A DNA stretch of 8,605 nucleotides from DSNY01 sp037446035. GTDB taxonomy: Bacteria > Pseudomonadota > Gammaproteobacteria > Burkholderiales > Burkholderiaceae_F. Of the stretch, positions 5,550-8,605 are shown piece by piece. The notes under the pieces are model-generated. The model was not told the DNA's origin. It worked only from the letters and a program-made list of their open reading frames with translations, and did not search any database. Both the position numbers and the translations under genes were made by a program. The stretch lies in NCBI GenBank assembly GCA_037446035.1, contig JBBIJJ010000156.1, forward strand, positions 1-8,605, written 5' to 3'. Position 1 is the first letter of the stretch, and every line of letters begins with the position of its first letter.

Positions 5550-6578
5550 ATGAGGCTCAGGAAGTACACGCGCCGGCAGGTGCTGGCGACCACCGGAGCG
5601 GCGGCGGCCGCGCTGGCCGCGCCGGCGATCCTGCGCGCGCAGGCGCCGATCGTGATCAAGTTCAGCCACGTCGTCGCGACCGACACGCCGAAAGGCAAAG
5701 GCGCCGACTACTTCAAGAAGCTCGCCGAGGAGCGTACCAAGGGCCGCGTCAAGGTCGAGGTCTATCCGAATTCGACGCTGTACAAGGATCGCGAGGAGGT
5801 CGAGGCGCTGCAGCTCGGTTCGGTGCAGCTGCTGGCGCCGTCGCTCGCCAAGTTCGGGCCGCTCGGCGTGCGCGAGTTCGAGCTGTTCGATCTGCCCTAC
5901 ATCTTCGACAGCTACACTGAGCTGCACGGCATCACCGAAGGGCCGATCGGCCAGGGCCTGCTGAAGAAGCTCGAGTCGAAGGGGATCACCGGGCTCGCCT
6001 ACTGGGACAACGGCTTCAAGGTGATGAGCGCCAACAAGCCGCTGCGCAAGCCCGAGGACTTCAAAGGCGTGAAGATGCGCATCCAGTCGTCCAAAGTTCT
6101 GGAGTCGCAGATGCGCGCGCTCGGCGCGATACCGCAGGTGATGGCGTTCTCCGAGGTCTACCAGGCGCTGCAGACGGGCGTGGTCGACGGCACGGAGAAC
6201 CCGCCGTCGAACCTGTACACGCAGAAGATGCACGAGGTGCAGAAGTACGTGACGCTGTCGGACCACGGCTACCTCGGCTACGCCGTGATCGCCAACAAGA
6301 AGTTCTGGGACGGACTGCCGGCGGACGTCCGTACCGCGCTCGACGGCGCGATGAAGGACGCGACCAGGTACGCGAACGGAATCGCCAAGAAGGAAAACGA
6401 CGATGCGCTGGAGGCGGTGCGCAAGTCCGGCAAGAGCCAGATCCTGACGCTCACGCCCGAAGAGAAGAAGGCGTGGAAGAAGGTGCTGGTCAAGGTGCAT
6501 CGCGAGAACGAGGACCGCATCGGCAAGGATCTGATCGCCTCGATCTACAAGGCGACCGGATTCGATCCGAACGCCTGA
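5550..6578 (+). CDS. dctP: TRAP transporter substrate-binding protein DctP, Tat-exported
   Basis: The protein has 342 residues. The N-terminus RLRKYTRRQVLATTG (2-16) with an Ala-rich core and an ILRAQA end (27-32) is a Tat-type signal, so the protein should fold in the cytoplasm and be released to the periplasm. The mature part is a DctP/SBP family 7 protein: IKFSHVVATDTPKGKGADYF (36-55), VEVYPNSTLYKDREEVEALQ (69-88), DLPYIFDS (114-121), and the conserved carboxylate-binding Arg177 in VKMRIQSS (174-181), followed by MAFSEVYQALQTGVVDGTEN (198-217). This pattern fits the C4-dicarboxylate-binding DctP group, so a dicarboxylic acid ligand is likely. AAGGGAGG (5537-5544) lies five bases before ATG 5550, a strong site suited to the excess of binding protein such systems need. 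The two membrane-subunit genes follow after 82 bases. The ligand may be the acid degraded by the upstream enzymes, which is inference. Confidence 0.94.
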   Translation: MRLRKYTRRQVLATTGAAAAALAAPAILRAQAPIVIKFSHVVATDTPKGKGADYFKKLAEERTKGRVKVEVYPNSTLYKDREEVEALQLGSVQLLAPSLAKFGPLGVREFELFDLPYIFDSYTELHGITEGPIGQGLLKKLESKGITGLAYWDNGFKVMSANKPLRKPEDFKGVKMRIQSSKVLESQMRALGAIPQVMAFSEVYQALQTGVVDGTENPPSNLYTQKMHEVQKYVTLSDHGYLGYAVIANKKFWDGLPADVRTALDGAMKDATRYANGIAKKENDDALEAVRKSGKSQILTLTPEEKKAWKKVLVKVHRENEDRIGKDLIASIYKATGFDPNA

Positions 6579-6620
6579 TCCCGCGACGGCGCGCGCGGCG
6601 AGCGCAGTCCTTACGCGGAG

Positions 6621-6639
6621 CGGCCGGCGGCGCTGGCCG
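6621..6639 (+). other. Hairpin between dctP and dctQ
   Basis: In the 82-bp gap, CGGCC (6621-6625) pairs with GGCCG (6635-6639) around a nine-base loop. Intercistronic hairpins after binding-protein genes often protect the upstream message or weaken read-through, giving more binding protein than permease. Whether that happens here is inference; the stem is short and the region very GC-rich. Confidence 0.2.
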
Positions 6640-6660
6640 ACCGTCCCAGGGGAGGAGGCG

Positions 6661-7272
6661 GTGAAGTTCCTCGATCATCTCGAGGAGTGGCTGATCGCGA
6701 TCCTGATGGGCGCGGCCACCCTCATCATCTTCGTCGCGGTGCTGCACCGCTATGCGGCGGGGCTGCCGATCCCGGTCGTGCAGGACTGGCTGCTTGCGCT
6801 CAACCTCGGCTGGGCGCAGGAATTGTGCATCTTCATGTTCGTGTGGATGGCGAAGTTCGGCGCCGCCTACGGCGTGCGCACCGGCATCCATGTCGGCGTC
6901 GACGTGATGATCAACGCGCTCGATGACCGCAAGCGCGGCTGGTTCGTGCTGTTCGGCCTGCTGGCCGGGGCCCTTTTTACCGCGACGATCGGCAGCTTCG
7001 GCGCCAAGTTCGTCTGGCACCTGGCCGGGACCGACCAGGTCTCGCCGGATCTGGAGTGGCCGATCTGGATCGTCTATCTGGCGATTCCGCTCGGCTCGTA
7101 CCTGATGTGCTTCCGCTTCCTGCAGGTGGCCTGGAACTTCCACAAGACCGGCCATCTGCCGCACGCCGACCACGGGCATGTGGAGGGTCTGGACAAGCAG
7201 GACGCCACGCTGTGGGCCAAGGCCGAAAGCGACCCGCATCCGGCCGACGTCAAGCCGGGGAGCCAGCCATGA
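6661..7272 (+). CDS. dctQ: TRAP transporter small membrane subunit DctQ
   Basis: This 203-residue inner-membrane protein has four hydrophobic segments, at about 10-31, 52-72, 93-114 and 134-157, as expected for DctQ. The stretch WAQELCIFMFVWMAKFGAAY (51-70) followed by GVRTGIHVGVDVM (71-83) is the conserved family core. DctQ binds the large subunit and is needed for sodium-driven uptake of the acid delivered by DctP. Translation starts at GTG 6661, right behind a strong GGGGAGGAGG. The gene ends in ATGA, with its TGA overlapping the dctM start by four bases, so the two are translationally coupled. After the last helix there is a hydrophilic tail of about 45 residues with five His within 161-173 (HKTGHLPHADHGH), longer and more His-rich than I would expect for the family. 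Confidence 0.93.
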   Translation: MKFLDHLEEWLIAILMGAATLIIFVAVLHRYAAGLPIPVVQDWLLALNLGWAQELCIFMFVWMAKFGAAYGVRTGIHVGVDVMINALDDRKRGWFVLFGLLAGALFTATIGSFGAKFVWHLAGTDQVSPDLEWPIWIVYLAIPLGSYLMCFRFLQVAWNFHKTGHLPHADHGHVEGLDKQDATLWAKAESDPHPADVKPGSQP

Positions 7273-8552
7273 CCGGCCTCGTGATCTTCGGCCTGTTGTG
7301 CCTGTTGATGATCACGGGCATGCCGATCTCCATCGCGCTCGGCCTGACCGTCCTCACCTTCCTGTTCACGATGACGCAGGTGCCGCTGGAGTCGGTGGCG
7401 CTGAAGCTTTTCACCGGCATCGAGAAGTTCGAGATCATGGCGATCCCGTTCTTCATCCTGGCCGGCAACTTTCTCACGCACGGCGGCGTGGCGAAGAGGA
7501 TGATCCGCTTCGCCACCGCACTGGTGGGCCACTGGCATGGCGGGCTGGCGCTGGGCGGCGTGGTCGCCTGCGCGCTGTTCGCCGCGGTCTCCGGATCGAG
7601 CCCGGCCACCGTGGTGGCGATCGGCTCGATCATCCTGCCGGCGATGGTGGCGCAGGGCTTCCCGAAGAAGTTCGGCGTCGGCGTGATCGGCACGTCGGGC
7701 GCGCTCGGCATCCTGATCCCGCCGTCGATCGTGATGGTGATCTACGCGGTGTCGGCCAACGCCTCGATCGGCAGGCTGTTCATCGCCGGCATCATCCCCG
7801 GCCTGCTGCTGGCGGGCCTGCTGCTCGCCGTCGCCTGGTTCGTCGCCTGGAAGCGCGGCTATCCGCGCATGAAGCGCGCCACCTGGGGCGAGCGCTGGGC
7901 GAGCTTCCGCGAAAGCGTGTGGGGCCTGCTGCTGATCGTCGTGGTGATCGGCGGCATCTACACCGGCATCTTCACGCCGACCGAGGCGGCGGCGATGAGC
8001 GCCGCGTACGCGTTCTTCGTGTCGGTCTACGTCTACAAGGACCTGTCGATCAAGCAGGTCAAGAAGGTGCTGATCGACTCCGCGAACCTGTCGGCGATGA
8101 TCCTGTACATCATCACCAACGCGGTGCTGTTCTCCTTCCTGCTGACCTCGGAGCAGATCCCGCAGGACCTGGCGGCCTGGATCACCGACATGGGGCTTCA
8201 GCCCTGGATGTTCCTGCTGGTGGTCAACATCCTGCTGCTGATCGCCGGCAACTTCATGGAGCCGTCGTCGGTCCTGCTGATCACCGTGCCGGTGCTGTTC
8301 CCGGTGGCGATGAAACTCGGCATCGACCCGATCCACCTCGGCGTGCTGATGACGGTCAACATGGAGATCGGCATGATCACGCCGCCGGTCGGCCTGAACC
8401 TCTACGTCGCGAGCGGCATCTCCAACATGGGACTCACGGAGGTCACCAAGGCCTGCGCGCCGTGGATCCTGGTGATGATCGCGTTCCTCGCGCTGATCAC
8501 CTACGTGCCGGCGATCTCGCTGTGGCTGCCGAACCTGCTGATGGGGCAGTAG
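7269..8552 (+). CDS. dctM: TRAP transporter large membrane subunit DctM
   Basis: This 427-residue polytopic inner-membrane protein has normal family length and hydrophobic segments spread throughout, consistent with about a dozen helices in the ion-transporter (IT) superfamily fold. Conserved features include FEIMAIPFFILAGNFL (54-69), the SGSSPATVVAIGSI loop (108-121), GTSGALGILIPPSIVM (141-156), FTPTEAAA (235-242), GNFMEPSSVLL (327-337) and EIGMITPPVGLNLYV (366-380); the Gly/Ser/Pro loops are the probable sodium and substrate sites. It is the transport channel of the DctPQM system. ATG 7269 overlaps the dctQ stop (ATGA) and GGGGAG at 7257-7262 precedes it by six bases. It is the last complete gene in the window. 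Confidence 0.95.
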   Translation: MTGLVIFGLLCLLMITGMPISIALGLTVLTFLFTMTQVPLESVALKLFTGIEKFEIMAIPFFILAGNFLTHGGVAKRMIRFATALVGHWHGGLALGGVVACALFAAVSGSSPATVVAIGSIILPAMVAQGFPKKFGVGVIGTSGALGILIPPSIVMVIYAVSANASIGRLFIAGIIPGLLLAGLLLAVAWFVAWKRGYPRMKRATWGERWASFRESVWGLLLIVVVIGGIYTGIFTPTEAAAMSAAYAFFVSVYVYKDLSIKQVKKVLIDSANLSAMILYIITNAVLFSFLLTSEQIPQDLAAWITDMGLQPWMFLLVVNILLLIAGNFMEPSSVLLITVPVLFPVAMKLGIDPIHLGVLMTVNMEIGMITPPVGLNLYVASGISNMGLTEVTKACAPWILVMIAFLALITYVPAISLWLPNLLMGQ

Positions 8553-8567
8553 CCCGGATATTTCAGT

Positions 8568-8584
8568 GCGCCGTGAAAAGGCGC
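8568..8584 (+). terminator. Weak terminator-like hairpin after dctM
   Basis: GCGCC (8568-8572), a seven-base loop GTGAAAA, and GGCGC (8580-8584) form a perfect 5-bp stem 16 bases past the TAG of dctM (8550-8552). Outer bases CAG and CTG could add pairs with a two-base bulge. The downstream bases TGTCTTCC are moderately T-rich. It fits an operon end, but the window stops 21 bases later. Confidence 0.35.
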
Positions 8585-8605
8585 TGTCTTCCAGTGGGTG
8601 CGAAT

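Noticed and set aside
4479..6500. Minus-strand open frame of 673 codons across the lyase and dctP genes
   Set aside because: It is antisense to two clearly recognised proteins. Its translation is Arg/His/Leu-rich with no domain, a usual by-product of GC-rich codon use.
1..8605. CRISPR array, tRNA, rRNA, riboswitch or toxin-antitoxin pair
   Set aside because: No regularly spaced repeats, no tRNA- or rRNA-like sequence, and no recognisable riboswitch core was seen. The RatA homology alone, with no partner gene, does not make a toxin-antitoxin pair.

Overview
The window is GC-rich, densely coded DNA with G/C-ending third codon positions, RatA- and DctP-type protein sequences and short gene spacing. 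It looks like a chromosomal piece of a proteobacterium, most likely a betaproteobacterium (Burkholderiales/Rhodocyclales-like). The taxon is inferred from the style of the proteins; there is no rRNA or marker gene to prove it.

Left part (1-1216): the last 31 codons of a rightward gene run in from the left edge. Facing it is a leftward gene (207-1076) for an unrecognised two-helix membrane protein with a coiled coil and a probable periplasmic domain carrying four cysteines. A 140-bp divergent spacer with several dyad symmetries follows. Middle-left (1217-2170): a rightward gene encodes an unusual two-domain protein, a RatA/COQ10-type START-like domain joined by a proline-rich linker to a cyclic-nucleotide-binding domain with no DNA-binding domain. 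A ribosome-binding site and ATG at the domain boundary suggest that the second half may also be made alone. A GC-rich hairpin follows the stop.

Centre and right (2271-8552): six rightward genes form a catabolic and uptake locus. They encode a MaoC/HTD2-type hydratase of the mesaconyl-/itaconyl-CoA hydratase kind, an acyl-CoA dehydrogenase, a CitE-like CoA-ester lyase, and the three subunits of a DctPQM TRAP dicarboxylate transporter (Tat-exported binding protein, small membrane subunit, large membrane subunit). Read together, the enzymes could oxidise a branched dicarboxylyl-CoA such as methylsuccinyl-CoA, hydrate the enoyl product to a citramalyl-CoA-like compound, and split it to acetyl-CoA plus pyruvate, with the TRAP system importing the free acid. 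The CoA-transferase or ligase needed to activate the acid is not in the window, so the substrate is a hypothesis. A 105-bp imperfect inverted repeat lies between the dehydrogenase and lyase genes, and a 261-bp spacer precedes the transporter genes.

Points most worth a second look: the RatA-cNMP fusion and its possible internal start; the dehydrogenase, whose usual C-terminal catalytic Glu is replaced by Pro while a Glu sits at the isovaleryl-CoA-dehydrogenase-type position; the coherent but unassigned C5-dicarboxylate pathway; and the inverted repeat. I found no CRISPR array, tRNA, rRNA, complete insertion sequence or phage gene. No gene-free stretch exceeds 300 bases.
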